A stretch of 64,000 nt of DNA. Source: CAZWDO01 sp964632485 [NCBI: uncultured bacterium] (GTDB lineage: Bacteria; JAGOEH01). The stretch covers positions 18,065-82,064 of the forward strand of contig CAZWDO010000009.1 of the NCBI GenBank assembly GCA_964632485.1, written 5' to 3'. Under the pieces are notes generated by a model. The model made no database searches. It had not been told where the DNA came from and saw only the letters and a list, made by a program, of their open reading frames with translations. Numbering within the stretch: position 1 is the stretch's first letter; each line of letters opens with the position of its first letter. Position numbers and translations under genes: made by a program. Below are positions 9,507 to 20,800 of this stretch, piece after piece.

Positions 9507-11978
9507 ATGGCTAAAAACAAGATGCCTTATAATGAAATACTCGAAGAAGCGAATATCGTGGAAGAAATCCAGTCCGATGAATCAGAAAAAAATGCCGGGT
9601 CCGAGGGAATCTTATTGGCAACGGATGTGTTGCCTTTGGAACTTTTCATCGTTCCGGTCAACCAGCGCCCATTTTTCCCGGGAATGTTTTTACCGATTAT
9701 CATTCCCCCCGGTCGATTTAAAAAATCGATTGAACAACTGATTAAAACTGAACAAAGCGCCCTGGGACTTCTTCTGGTTCGCAAGGAGTTGGATGACCAG
9801 ATCAATCTGGATTATTTTTACCGCTTTGGAACCGTGGCTAAAATCGTTAAATCCTTCAATTTGCCGGATGGCAGTATCCAGCTATTAGTCAATACCCTAC
9901 AGAGATTCGAAACGAAGGAGCTGATTTCTGTAAAACCACATATTATCACCCGGGTTGTTTATCATAAAGATATTTACGATAAGGATGATCCTGAAATTAA
10001 GGCTTTCGCCATGGCGATACTGGGTGAAATGAAAAAATTGATCCAGAATAATCCGCTCTTCACAGAAGAAATGAAACTAATGCTATCCAAATTCAATATC
10101 AATGACCCGGGAATGCTGGCGGATGCTGCCGTTTCATTGACCAATGGGAAAAAGGAAGATATCCAGGAAGTGTTGGAGACTTTACTTATCCGGCAACGAA
10201 TGGAAAAAGTTCTGCTTTTATTGAAAAAGGAATCGGAACTGGTTGAGATCCAACAGAAAATTAATCGGCAGATCGAAGAAAAAATCAATAAGCAGCAGCG
10301 TGATTTTTTTCTGCGGGAACAGCTTAAGGCCATTAAAAAGGAATTGGGACTGGAATCGGACCCTAAAAGCCTGGAAATCAATAAATTTCAGGAACGGATT
10401 AAAAAACTCAAATTGAGTGAGGAAGCTAAGCAGAAAATAGACGAAGAGTTCGAGAAGCTTTCATTACTGGAGCCGGTAAGCCCGGAATTTAATGTGTCGC
10501 GCACCTATCTCGACTGGTTGACCATACTGCCCTGGGGAAAGTTTACCCGGGAGAACCATAATTTGGAGCGGGCGCAGAAGATATTGGATCGGGATCACTA
10601 TGGGCTGGAAGATATTAAAAAGCGCATTATCGAATTCATCGCTGTCAAGAAAATCAATCCTGAAAGCCGGGGTTCTATTCTTTGTTTTGTCGGGCCCCCC
10701 GGAGTGGGCAAGACTTCGATTGGACGGAGTATCGCCCAAACTCTCAATCGCAAGTTTTATCGTTTTTCTCTGGGTGGCATGCGCGATGAAGCTGAGATCA
10801 AAGGGCATCGCCGCACCTATATTGGCGCCATGCCCGGGAAAATCCTTCAAGCTTTAAAAGTGGTCGGCAGCGCTAATCCGGTGATTATGTTGGATGAAAT
10901 TGATAAATTGGCTGTTAGTTTTCAGGGTGATCCTGCGGCTGCATTGCTGGAAGTGCTCGACCCTGAACAAAATGTCGACTTTCTCGATCATTACCTTGAT
11001 GTACGTTTCGATCTTTCCAATATTCTTTTTATTGCGACTGCAAATGTTCTCGATACAGTTCCCGGACCCTTGCTGGACCGTATGGAGGTATTGCGTTTGA
11101 GCGGGTATATCGAAAAGGAAAAACAGGAAATCGCCCGACGTTATCTGCTCCCCAAACAATTGAAAAGCCATGGTTTGAAACCAAAAAACATAAAAATTTC
11201 ACCTGCCGGATACTCGATTATGATTAATGGTTATGCTCGTGAGGCCGGTGTACGGGCGCTGGAAAAAGAGATTGCCAATATTTGCCGGAAAGTAGCCACT
11301 CGGATTGTGCGGGAAGACAATCTGGATTTGCAGATCGCTATTGTTCCGAAGAATGTTGAAGAATTCTTAGGAAAACCAAAATTCACCGATGAAAAGTACC
11401 ATAAAGTTTTACCCCCGGGTGTGGTTATGGGTTTGGCCTGGACCAGTCTCGGAGGAACGACCCTTTATGTTGAGGCTTTGGCGATTCCGGAGAAAAATAA
11501 AGGGTTTAAGCAAACCGGACAATTGGGTAATGTTATGGTTGAATCGAGTACCATTGCTTATAGTTACGTCATGTCCCAGGCTAAGAAATTTGGAATTTCG
11601 CCGGATTTCTTCAATGAAAATTTAATTCATTTACATGTGCCAACCGGGGCAACTCCCAAAGACGGCCCCTCGGCGGGCATTACAATGGCTACTGCGCTCG
11701 TCTCATTGGCCCGACAGGAACCGGTTCGCAAAAATATGGCAATGACGGGGGAAATCACCCTGACTGGTAAAGTTTTGCCCATTGGAGGCGTTAAAGAAAA
11801 AGTAATCGCCGCCCGTCATGCCGGAGTGAAACTGATTATATTGCCCATTGAAAATCGGAAAGAGCATAATGAATTGCCCGACCATATCAGGGAAGGGATT
11901 GAATTTGTTTTTGTCGATACTTTTGAGGATGTCTTCCAGATCGCTATAAACCCGGTAAAAAAACCGAAAGAATCCTAA
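9507..11978 (+). CDS. lon: ATP-dependent protease Lon (LonA)
   Basis: Lon is a cytoplasmic AAA+ protease that degrades misfolded and regulatory proteins. The 823-residue protein has the N-terminal LON substrate-binding domain (about 45-240), a coiled-coil region, an AAA+ module with Walker A GPPGVGKT (396-403), and the C-terminal serine-lysine protease domain. Catalytic S722 lies in DGPSAGITM and K765 in [10 protein letters not shown]; their 43-residue spacing equals that of the E. coli pair. Length and architecture are normal, with a somewhat charged N-terminal extension of about 45 residues. AAGGAGG precedes the ATG. The phoH-type gene begins at the base after the lon stop. Confidence 0.98.
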   Translation: MAKNKMPYNEILEEANIVEEIQSDESEKNAGSEGILLATDVLPLELFIVPVNQRPFFPGMFLPIIIPPGRFKKSIEQLIKTEQSALGLLLVRKELDDQINLDYFYRFGTVAKIVKSFNLPDGSIQLLVNTLQRFETKELISVKPHIITRVVYHKDIYDKDDPEIKAFAMAILGEMKKLIQNNPLFTEEMKLMLSKFNINDPGMLADAAVSLTNGKKEDIQEVLETLLIRQRMEKVLLLLKKESELVEIQQKINRQIEEKINKQQRDFFLREQLKAIKKELGLESDPKSLEINKFQERIKKLKLSEEAKQKIDEEFEKLSLLEPVSPEFNVSRTYLDWLTILPWGKFTRENHNLERAQKILDRDHYGLEDIKKRIIEFIAVKKINPESRGSILCFVGPPGVGKTSIGRSIAQTLNRKFYRFSLGGMRDEAEIKGHRRTYIGAMPGKILQALKVVGSANPVIMLDEIDKLAVSFQGDPAAALLEVLDPEQNVDFLDHYLDVRFDLSNILFIATANVLDTVPGPLLDRMEVLRLSGYIEKEKQEIARRYLLPKQLKSHGLKPKNIKISPAGYSIMINGYAREAGVRALEKEIANICRKVATRIVREDNLDLQIAIVPKNVEEFLGKPKFTDEKYHKVLPPGVVMGLAWTSLGGTTLYVEALAIPEKNKGFKQTGQLGNVMVESSTIAYSYVMSQAKKFGISPDFFNENLIHLHVPTGATPKDGPSAGITMATALVSLARQEPVRKNMAMTGEITLTGKVLPIGGVKEKVIAARHAGVKLIILPIENRKEHNELPDHIREGIEFVFVDTFEDVFQIAINPVKKPKES

Positions 11979-13307
11979 ATGGCAAAAAAATTTTTCGTTC
12001 TCGACACCAATGTTATCCTGCATGACCATACCTGTATCTACAGTTTTGAGGATAATGATCTGGTTTTACCGATCACCGTTCTGGAAGAATTGGATAAATT
12101 TAAAAAAGGCAATGATCAGATCAATTTTAATGCCCGTTTTTTTACGCGCGAGTTGGACCAGTTGACTACTGGTGAGGATATTTTTCAACATGGTGTGTCG
12201 CTGGGGAAAAAGATGGGTAAACTCAGTATCGACCTGGGACTGGATATCCCCAACGGTTTCCGGGATATTTTCCATGAAGATAAACCGGATAATCATATTC
12301 TTGGAGTTGCTTATAAATTAACTCGTAAGTACAAGACCCGGTCTGTCGTTCTTGTTACCAAGGATATTAATCTGCGCATGAAAGCCCGATCCTTGGGGAT
12401 TGTGGCAGAGGATTACGAGACCGATAAGATTGATAGTCTCGAGGCATTATTTCCCGGGAAAACACTGATGGAAGAATTTCCCGCCGAGCTGATTCAACGT
12501 CTCTACCAGGAACCCTATCATCTGAGCCTGGAGGATATGCCCAAAGGATTTCCCAAACCGGTTAATAATCAGTACTATATATTCCGTAACGGATCGCTTT
12601 CGGCTCTGGCCTGGTACAATCCGTTTCAAATCCGTATCGAGCGGTTGGAATCGAAGGACGCTTATGGCATTAAACCGCGAAACGCTGAACAGACCTTCAG
12701 TCTGCACATTCTGATGAACCCGGAGATTAAATTGGCGACAATTATTGGCAAAGCGGGTACCGGGAAGACGTTGATTGCCCTGGCTTCGGCCCTGGCCCAG
12801 TTTAAAGACTACAAACAGATTTTTTTAGCGCGCCCGATTGTTCCGCTGAGCAATAAAGATATCGGTTTCCTGCCGGGCGACATTCAATCTAAAATTCATC
12901 CGTATATGGAACCCCTTTATGATAATTTGAAATTTATTCAGCATCAGTTTCATGAAACGGATGAACACTTTCAACGCATTGATCGAGCGTTGGAGAGCGA
13001 AAAACTATGTATTTCACCATTGGCCTATATCCGCGGGCGAAGTTTGAATAAAATTTTTTTCATTGTCGATGAAGCGCAGAATTTAACGCCTCATGAAGTG
13101 AAGACGATTATTACCCGCGCTGGGGAAGGCACGAAAATTGTTTTTACGGGTGATCCCTATCAGATTGATACTCCTTATCTGGATTCCGAATCAAACGGCT
13201 TGAGTACGTTAGTTTCAAAAATGACGGGTCAAAAAATCTATGCTAATGTCCGGATGGAAAAAGGTGAACGTTCGGAACTGGCAGATCTGGCCAGTACGAT
13301 TTTATAA
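11979..13307 (+). CDS. PIN domain fused to PhoH-family ATPase
   Basis: The N-terminal PIN domain (about 1-145) begins with FVLDTNVILHD, supplying the first metal-binding aspartate (D9). The PhoH ATPase domain (about 230-440) has Walker A GKAGTGKT (257-264) and a Walker B-like FFIVDEAQN. Proteins of this PIN-PhoH architecture (PhoH2/YlaK type) are described as RNA helicase/ribonucleases. The ATG directly follows the lon stop codon, so translation is probably coupled. It is the last gene of the leuS operon, and no clear terminator follows it. The physiological role in this organism is unknown. Confidence 0.92.
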   Translation: MAKKFFVLDTNVILHDHTCIYSFEDNDLVLPITVLEELDKFKKGNDQINFNARFFTRELDQLTTGEDIFQHGVSLGKKMGKLSIDLGLDIPNGFRDIFHEDKPDNHILGVAYKLTRKYKTRSVVLVTKDINLRMKARSLGIVAEDYETDKIDSLEALFPGKTLMEEFPAELIQRLYQEPYHLSLEDMPKGFPKPVNNQYYIFRNGSLSALAWYNPFQIRIERLESKDAYGIKPRNAEQTFSLHILMNPEIKLATIIGKAGTGKTLIALASALAQFKDYKQIFLARPIVPLSNKDIGFLPGDIQSKIHPYMEPLYDNLKFIQHQFHETDEHFQRIDRALESEKLCISPLAYIRGRSLNKIFFIVDEAQNLTPHEVKTIITRAGEGTKIVFTGDPYQIDTPYLDSESNGLSTLVSKMTGQKIYANVRMEKGERSELADLASTIL

Positions 13308-13491
13308 ATAGAGCCTGCTTTGTTATCTCGAACGAGATGAAAAGCTTATTTGATAATACCGTTTGGACCTGCGATGATATTGCAGGCTTAAACAGTCGGC
13401 CGAATTTTCTTTGAGATGATGGGATTCCAGGTATGGAAACAAAGACTCGATTATATAAAGCAAAGTAACTTCAGAAACAGAAAGTGGAGCG

Positions 13492-14838
13492 GTGAACAAG
13501 AAAAATCTGCATGCTCACAAGAGTTGGAAAAAAGAACTGCGTCAGCTTAACCGGATTTTTAAACATCTTAAACAGGAAAAAGAAGATAAACGCGGCCAGC
13601 CTCAGGATGTAAAAAAGGATAATCACACTGAAACTGATCAGATAAAACATTCATTCAAGGGACTTTTTGGCAAGTTCCGCACGATGAGCGCCACACGGGA
13701 TCATCAGATTTTCAGAGATGCCGTCAATCGCGATTTTCAATATCTCAACTCCCGTCCCTTTGCTATCGATAACGATGCCCGGTGTTTACTGCTCCCCCAA
13801 TCTGTCACGGGGCACGCGCTTTATGGTCATAGCCGTTTTATGGACGATTTAGGGCGGCCGTTGATTTTTGCCGACGCGACAATTGAATCCGTCGTAGCCG
13901 TTCTGGAACCCGGCAGTCTGCCTTTTGATCCCAAGACCATTGCCAAACGGCGCGAAGAAATGCTTGTCGATGTGTTCGACTTTCTTAAGGAAAATTTTGA
14001 TAAGGACCATGTTCGTTTACTGGATAAAGAGGGTCGCGGATTGCTGGGTGTAAAATTTTTCGATCGTTTTGAAGTTAGCGGCAAAGAATTGATCCAGGGT
14101 TTTTATATAGCGGCTATGATGGATAGCTGGCATTTCCGCCAAATGACCAACCGCTTCTTTCAATGCGACCTGCGGGGTCATCTCTTTGAGATGGGCGGCG
14201 GCGTCATTCATTTGGTTGATCTTGAACGGTTCCGCCTGACCGGGTTGCGGTCACGCGATCTGAGTGACCGCCCGATACGTCCAGAGGATATTCAAAAAAT
14301 GAAAGATTACCATATTATTATCAATGATGACCAAACCGACAAAACACGGCATGTTGGCGCCCTTTATTTTCGGCAAAAAGAGGGTTCCGGAGTCTGCGAC
14401 GATGCCGCTCTGATTTTTATCGGCAAAAGCATTAGTACTGATGCCTTTTGGGGCGCTTTTCTCGCCGATGCCTGCGACACCTATGATAAATACATCGTGA
14501 ACTATCGTTCTGACGGGATGGATGAATATATGGCCAATTACCTCTATCACCTCTGGTACGAGAAATACCACGAACCCCTTATTGATTCGGATGTGATTCA
14601 GAATATCATTTTTATGGCTGCTGAAAATAATTATCCCAAAATCAGCTTTAGCTCCTCGCACCGCCGGTTTGTCCAATACGAGGACGATGCCCATAATCCA
14701 ACGATCGTCAATCATTTGCATTTTATTCAAAAGAAGCCGGTGGAAAAAATCCAATTGGGATTTGAACGATTTCCATCGGATGAATTTTATCAAATACTCA
14801 ATGTCCGAGCGGAAATTATCAAATTTCCTCATTGGTGA
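13492..14838 (+). CDS. Conserved-looking cytoplasmic protein of unknown function
   Basis: I do not recognise this 448-residue protein. It has no signal peptide or membrane segment. The first ~65 residues are highly charged and probably disordered or helical. The remainder looks globular, with aromatic and acidic-rich stretches such as GHALYGHSRFMDD and YRSDGMDEYMANYLYHLW. The annotated GTG start is tentative, because the GGAG before it is only two bases away. It follows phoH by 184 bases; that gap has small inverted repeats but no clear promoter or terminator. It may be separately transcribed. No function is proposed. Confidence 0.75.
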   Translation: MNKKNLHAHKSWKKELRQLNRIFKHLKQEKEDKRGQPQDVKKDNHTETDQIKHSFKGLFGKFRTMSATRDHQIFRDAVNRDFQYLNSRPFAIDNDARCLLLPQSVTGHALYGHSRFMDDLGRPLIFADATIESVVAVLEPGSLPFDPKTIAKRREEMLVDVFDFLKENFDKDHVRLLDKEGRGLLGVKFFDRFEVSGKELIQGFYIAAMMDSWHFRQMTNRFFQCDLRGHLFEMGGGVIHLVDLERFRLTGLRSRDLSDRPIRPEDIQKMKDYHIIINDDQTDKTRHVGALYFRQKEGSGVCDDAALIFIGKSISTDAFWGAFLADACDTYDKYIVNYRSDGMDEYMANYLYHLWYEKYHEPLIDSDVIQNIIFMAAENNYPKISFSSSHRRFVQYEDDAHNPTIVNHLHFIQKKPVEKIQLGFERFPSDEFYQILNVRAEIIKFPHW

Positions 14839-15152
14839 TTTATTTTCTCCGGGATCGGGATGTTTATATCCCTAATTTCTCAAAATATATTTATAGCGTC
14901 CCCGTTATAGATTGTCAATAACACTACATCATGTAATTGCGATCGGGTTCAATGACGTATTGCGGGATACCAGAGATATCAACGGGTAATTCGTGATAAG
15001 CGGGTTGTCCCGGGATGGCGCTTTTCGCCCAGAACCTTCCCTTTGCGCAGTATGGCCGACCGGTGTGAAAAAAAATATTATTTGCTTGCATTTTCAGAAA
15101 TTTTGGTTAATATACCTATTGAAAGCTTCTAAAATTCAACCAGGAAAAGAAA
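14839..15152. other. Intergenic region before pdxA
   Basis: This 314-base stretch contains no supportable gene. A weak GGCG/CGCC hairpin occurs near 15015-15035 without a T-run. The pdxA promoter candidate lies near the right end. The middle shows no recognisable RNA or repeat. Confidence 0.6.
15086..15113 (+). promoter_or_regulatory. Candidate pdxA promoter
   Basis: TTGCAT (15086-15091) and TAATAT (15108-15113) are separated by 16 bases, about 40 bases before the pdxA ATG. The -35 box is imperfect, so the call is moderate. Confidence 0.45.
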
Positions 15153-16166
15153 ATGTACCGTCCGTTAATAGGTATCACACCCGGAGATCCGTCGGGGATA
15201 GGTCCGGAGATTGCCCTGAAAGCCTTACGGGAAAAAGTATTATATAAAAAATGCCGGCCGCTGGTGATTGCCGGCCAGGATGTGTTGGCGGCGACGCAGC
15301 GAATGCTGGATGATGACCGCCGGTTAGTCCCCTATTCATTTGACAGAGCGAATGAATTTAATGCGGGCCGTATCATATACTATGACAGTGGCGCGCGTCT
15401 TTCCAGTAAATTGGTTCCCGGCGAGATTAGCGCGGAGAATGGGCAATGGGCATACCGCCAGATTGAAACGGGAGTTCAATTGGCGCGCGACGGTTTAATT
15501 GATGCCCTTTGCACCGGCCCTATCCATAAAATCGCCATGAAACTTGCAGGGATTACGGTTCCCGGACATACCGAGATATTTGGCGGGTTATGCGGCATTG
15601 CCGAACCACTGACTATGTTTGAAGTCTATCGGCTGAGGATTTTTTTTCTAACTCGGCATCTATCCTTGGTGGATGCATGCAGGCAGGTTACTCGTGAGCG
15701 GTTGGTTAATTTTATTCCGCTAATATTTGACGGATTGCGGCAATTGGGCCTGCCGATGGGGCCGGTGGCAATCGCTGCGCTTAATCCTCATGCCGGGGAT
15801 GGGGGGCGTTTTGGAACCGAGGAACTAACTGAGATTATTCCGGCTATTGAATGGGCCAGAGAGAAAGGCTGGGATATGGTGGGCCCCGTTCCGGCTGATT
15901 CTGTGTTTCATTTGGCTGCTGAAGGGCGCTATATGGCTGTTCTTTCCTTATACCATGATCAGGGGCATATTGCTGCTAAATCTTTGGCATTCGATGAAAC
16001 GGTTGCTTTGACCTTAGGCCTGCCTTTTTTACGGGTTTCCGTGGACCATGGCACAGCGATGGATATTGCCGGCAAAGGTCAGGCCAATGCGCAGAGTATG
16101 ATTCGCGCTATCGAATCCGCGGCATTCTATACTAAAAATGGGGATACCCTTCATCCAATCGACTGA
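15153..16166 (+). CDS. pdxA: 4-hydroxythreonine-4-phosphate dehydrogenase
   Basis: PdxA oxidises 4-phosphohydroxy-L-threonine in the deoxyxylulose-5-phosphate-dependent route to pyridoxal phosphate. The 337-residue protein opens with the family signature ITPGDPSGIGPEIALKAL. Metal-binding histidines are visible in GHTEIF, YHDQGH and DHGTAMDIAGKG. NPHAGDGGRFG, a conserved active-site segment, is near 210. AGGA precedes the ATG. It stands alone rather than next to pdxJ or ksgA. Its product cofactor would serve NifS and KamA encoded nearby, but this is not evidence of co-regulation. Confidence 0.96.
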   Translation: MYRPLIGITPGDPSGIGPEIALKALREKVLYKKCRPLVIAGQDVLAATQRMLDDDRRLVPYSFDRANEFNAGRIIYYDSGARLSSKLVPGEISAENGQWAYRQIETGVQLARDGLIDALCTGPIHKIAMKLAGITVPGHTEIFGGLCGIAEPLTMFEVYRLRIFFLTRHLSLVDACRQVTRERLVNFIPLIFDGLRQLGLPMGPVAIAALNPHAGDGGRFGTEELTEIIPAIEWAREKGWDMVGPVPADSVFHLAAEGRYMAVLSLYHDQGHIAAKSLAFDETVALTLGLPFLRVSVDHGTAMDIAGKGQANAQSMIRAIESAAFYTKNGDTLHPID

Positions 16167-16337
16167 ATGGAATGCCGGACATGTTTTTCATTATAAATAT
16201 GGGGTTAATGTTATTTCCAACCAATACATAGAATCCCCGATTAACGCCAATACAATAAGGATAAGCTTAAAAACTGCATACGGAGTTTTCCCGTCAAATT
16301 GTATTTGAATTTCAGCTAATAATCAAAGGAGCATTAA

Positions 16338-17771
16338 GTGAAACCCCGAATAAAACGTGAGCCTAAACTGTGGGAAGCGCTGATTCCGGTAATATTGTTG
16401 ATGGGATTGATTGGCGTGAGTGTGGTGGGAATGCAGACCAGCGCGCATATCGCTCTGGTTTTAGGTATTATGATTGCTTCGTTTGTGGGTTGGCGCCTGG
16501 GTTATTCATGGCATGAAATGGAGCAGGCTATGATTTATGGGATCAATTTAGGTTTGCAGGCTTGCTTAATATTGATGACCGTCGGGATTCTCATTGGACT
16601 CTGGATATTGGGCGGAATCGTGCCCGCGATGATCAACTATGGCCTTAAACTGATTTCTCCCAGTGTTTTTTTAGTCTCGAGCTGCATTATTTGCTGCGTT
16701 GTATCATTGGCTACCGGAAGTTCGTGGTCCACCGCTGGAACGGTCGGATTGGCGTTAATCGGTATCGGCAAATCGCTGGGGATTTCTCTGCCAATGGTAG
16801 CCGGCGCCATTATTTCTGGCGCGTATTTTGGTGATAAAATGTCCCCCCTTTCCGATACGACAAATTTGGCGCCGGCGGCGGCAGGCACCGATCTGTTTAC
16901 TCATATCCGGCATATGGTTTATACAACCGGGCCCAGTCTTGCAATCGCGCTGACGCTTTATGGCTTTTTGGATTTTCATAATAGTGCCAAAGTAGAAGCG
17001 GGTCAGGATGTTCTAATCATGCTGGAAGCGATTCAAAGGCAATTCAGCATCAGCCCCTGGTTGCTGATTCCCCCGTTGGCGGTTGTGGCGATGGTGGTGA
17101 TGAGGATTCCCGCCTTGCCAGCATTGTTTGTGGGATGCTTGTTAGGAGCCATGACGGCATGGGTTTTCCAGGGAAGCAGCGTATCCGTGATTTTTTCTGC
17201 CGCGCTGGATGGATTCCGCTCACAAACAGGGACGGCGGCTGTGGATGAACTGTTGACCCGGGGGGGATTACTTTCTATGATGCCGACCCTGGCGATGATA
17301 TTCGCGGCTTTGGGATTCGGGGGCGTTATGGAAAAAACGGGATTGCTGGCCCGCATCGCCGCCTCTGTTCTTTTCTTTGCCCGCAATGTCGGACTATTAG
17401 TTACTACCACGATTTTAACCTGTATCAGCTTTAATTTCCTTGCAGCGGAACAATATATATCCATTATCATCCCCGGGCGAATGTATCGGGAAGCGTTCCG
17501 CCGCTATAATCTTCACCCCAAAAATCTATCCCGTTGCTTAGAAGACTCTGGAACACTGAGTTCCCCGCTGGTCCCCTGGAATACCTGCGGCGCATTCATG
17601 GCGGCGGTTTTGGGTGTCTCCCCGTGGCTTTACGCTCCCTATGCCTTTTTGAACCTGATCAATCCCATGGTTTCCATTTTTTATGGCTTTACCGGGATTA
17701 CCATGGAAAAACTTCCCGAGACGAATATGGAGCCTGGAAAAGATGCAATACCAAAAATGAATATTATGTAA
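16338..17771 (+). CDS. nhaC: NhaC-family Na+/H+ antiporter
   Basis: This inner membrane protein of 477 residues has about eleven hydrophobic helices. It carries the NhaC-like segments SSWSTAGTVG, GAYFGDKMSPLSDTTN and EDSGTLSSPLVPWNTCGA, which are characteristic of the family. The family exchanges sodium for protons or, in some members, other cation/metabolite pairs (for example malate/lactate), so the exact substrates are uncertain. The GTG start is supported by AAAGGAG six bases upstream. It runs towards the minus-strand gene at 17832 with a 60-base convergent gap lacking an obvious terminator. Confidence 0.92.
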   Translation: MKPRIKREPKLWEALIPVILLMGLIGVSVVGMQTSAHIALVLGIMIASFVGWRLGYSWHEMEQAMIYGINLGLQACLILMTVGILIGLWILGGIVPAMINYGLKLISPSVFLVSSCIICCVVSLATGSSWSTAGTVGLALIGIGKSLGISLPMVAGAIISGAYFGDKMSPLSDTTNLAPAAAGTDLFTHIRHMVYTTGPSLAIALTLYGFLDFHNSAKVEAGQDVLIMLEAIQRQFSISPWLLIPPLAVVAMVVMRIPALPALFVGCLLGAMTAWVFQGSSVSVIFSAALDGFRSQTGTAAVDELLTRGGLLSMMPTLAMIFAALGFGGVMEKTGLLARIAASVLFFARNVGLLVTTTILTCISFNFLAAEQYISIIIPGRMYREAFRRYNLHPKNLSRCLEDSGTLSSPLVPWNTCGAFMAAVLGVSPWLYAPYAFLNLINPMVSIFYGFTGITMEKLPETNMEPGKDAIPKMNIM

Positions 17772-17831
17772 GTTGAAATTATGTGTTTAGGGGCGATGAT
17801 TCTGTTGCTGATAGAAATCGCTATCCCGAAA

Positions 17832-20800
17832 CTACTTCAGATGCAGCATCCGGCCCCGGTAGCTCTTGCTATCCGGCGCAGTGATACGATAAAAATAGAT
17901 ACCCGCCGGCCATTCATACGTATCCAGACGGATTGTGGTCAATTGCTTTGCAGGTACCCAGCAGACTTCTCCGTAGATTTTTTTGCCTAAAACATTATAA
18001 ATATCGATTTTTATTTGACCTGAATTCGGACTGTAAAATCGAATGTGTGTCACTTTATCAAAGGGGTTGGGAAAATTTGAGTCGAGAATTAAAGTTTCAG
18101 ACGTTCGTTGATTATCATCTCCGATACCGATAATCTGCGCCGTAAGCGTATCGCTGATATTATGGGAGAAATCCATGGCAGCAATTGCATAGATCGCTGT
18201 AGGATCGTACAACCCCACTGAATATTCCAGAAACATATAATTCGAAGCAAGTTCCTGATACGTACCCGCGGTTATGCGATAAAGGATATACCCCCTCAGA
18301 TCGGGAGCCGGTGATGCATTCCACCTCAATACGACCTGCTGATTGGAATCGATAGCTGCTATTAAATTGGATGGAGCTTGCGGAGGAACTATATCGATGA
18401 AATCCATTGCTTGAGTTGTGAATTCCAGTGTAGTCTGTTGCGTATGGTTCAGAAAATCGGTTGCATAAACTATTAAACCATAATCTGTTTCGGGCGTAAG
18501 GCAGGTGAGCGCAATACGTTGCGCTTTCGCGTAGGATTGATTGGAAACGAAGACCGAGTCTTCGGTTGAATTCCTGGGATAGTAAGCGCAGGATGCCGTC
18601 GCCAGGATATTGACGCTCCAGTCAATGATCGCTGTAGAATTTGAAACCCAGGTCACCGCCGGCGGGACGATAAATTCCAGTGGTTCATTTTGGATACCAC
18701 TACCTAATGTGATGGAATCGATATTGCTTTCAAACATTGTTTGATTAAAACAATCAAGGCCGGTTAGCTGGTAGTAATATTGCGTGCCATTGGAAATATT
18801 ATTGAAAATCAGCAGATGCTCGTCACTGTATTTATTGTGATTAAAGTAAAATGGATTTGAAAACTGTTGGCTGCGTTCAACCAATGCTTGAGCATAGCAG
18901 GAAGCGTTGGTCGTAAAGAAAATTGCAGCGAAATTATCGGTAAAAAATGGTTGAAATGCTTCCCGCAACTTAACATTGGTGGGTGGATTTTGCATGTATG
19001 TTGTAAACTGCAGAGACCCGCTGGTAGAATCCTGGTTGTTGGCGATGTCGGAAACCGTTATGGCCAAATCATATTGAGCGCCGGGGATCAGTCGAGGAAG
19101 AAATATAGTATGCTCCTGGCTGTAAACGTCACTTTCCCACCACAGCATCAATTGACGATTTTCATTATATCCCCGGATGGAAACCTGGGTTTGCTCACTC
19201 GTAACAAACTTAATCGCTGCCAGCGAATCGTATACCGCGACCAGATTGGGGAATTCGCTGAAACGGGGCGCGTTCGTGTCAGCCACGGTTGAGGTGGTAA
19301 ACGAGTTTCCAATAGATAGAAACTGCCGTGAAGGAAGAATTTTTTCCAGCAGGCTTTTCTCCCCCTGCCAGGTCCCGCTGTTGCCGGCGCGGTCCGTTAA
19401 TTCAATTTCATAGGTATAAGCTGTGTTTTCATCCAGGTTTGAAAAATATATCTGATGATCCCGGATGAAATCGGACCAGGAATAGGTATCGGCTAAAAAT
19501 CCGGTTTTATATAAGTGGATAACACCGTTAGCCGCTTCATCCGTTTCAAACGTCAGCAGCGCTTTGTTGGTGATCGTCGAAATTACGGGGCGATTGATGA
19601 TAAGCGGGGGAATTGTATCTATGATCTCGAAGGTAGTAAAGTGATATACAGGTCCGTAATAAACGGGTTGACGGGTGGCATTCAGAGTGCCGACCCGATA
19701 CTTGTATGTCGTCCCCGGCAACAAATCGTCGAAATAGAATAAATGGTATTGTTGTTCAATTCCGTAATAGATCGGCTCATGCTCGGTGATTGAGGATTGA
19801 TAAACATTGCAAATTCCGATTAACGGCGCGTCTGTCTCATAATCAATCATCACCGAATGATCGTTCAGGTAAATGATTTCCGGTGGTCTAAGCAACTGAA
19901 ATTCTTTTGGAATGAACTCAAATAAAGTGGAGAATGAATTGGTATAAGTTTCAGAAATAAACAAGTGGTAGCTATCAAAAAGCTTGACTTTATAATAATA
20001 AGCCTGGGACGGATTCAATCCGGTAAGCTGAATATGAAACGTGGAATCGGGATTCGATGTGTTGACAGCCAGGACGTTCCATTCAGTTGAAGCATATTCG
20101 TCGGCATAGTACAAAGAGCAGATACAGGTTTTGTTGGTTTTCCATTGCAGAAAGGCAGATCTATCCGTCACAAAGGAGGCAGTGGGACCTTTGGTAACGT
20201 AGATCGACGGGGTCAACGTTGTGAAAAATCCATAGCGGCGCAGCTCAGGAATTTCCTGGTGTTCCGGATTCGATACATGTATTGAATAGACATAGACGCG
20301 GTCGGGGATTAGTGGGCCCAGTTGCGCCCGGAAATCAGTTTTAGCCTCCTGGCTATTCCCTGTCCAGGCAATGGAATCATAGCCGATCTGGCTATAAAAA
20401 AGGGAACAGATGGCAGGTGAGCTCAATTTCCATTCAATGGCAGTCTGGTCGGAAGTCAAGGCAGATACAGTAGGCGACTGAATATAAAAAATCTCCTGGG
20501 ATGATGAGACTGTCCAGTTGATCGTCGTAGTTTGATTGGCTGATATTATGATATGCGATGGATAGATCGCAGTATCAACCATCAAGTAATAATCATCCAG
20601 GATATAGGCCGTCAGTATATACTCGCCCGGTTCCATGCCGATCAGAGAATAATAGTTAGAGTCTGAATTGACCGGATTTAGCGCCCACGAATCGCAATTT
20701 TCGCTGGTTTGCTGGAGAAGAAAAGCTGCATAATAGTTATCCAATTCCTCATAGGACCATGCAATATTCAGAGCGCCTGAATTTTCAAATGAAAGATTGA

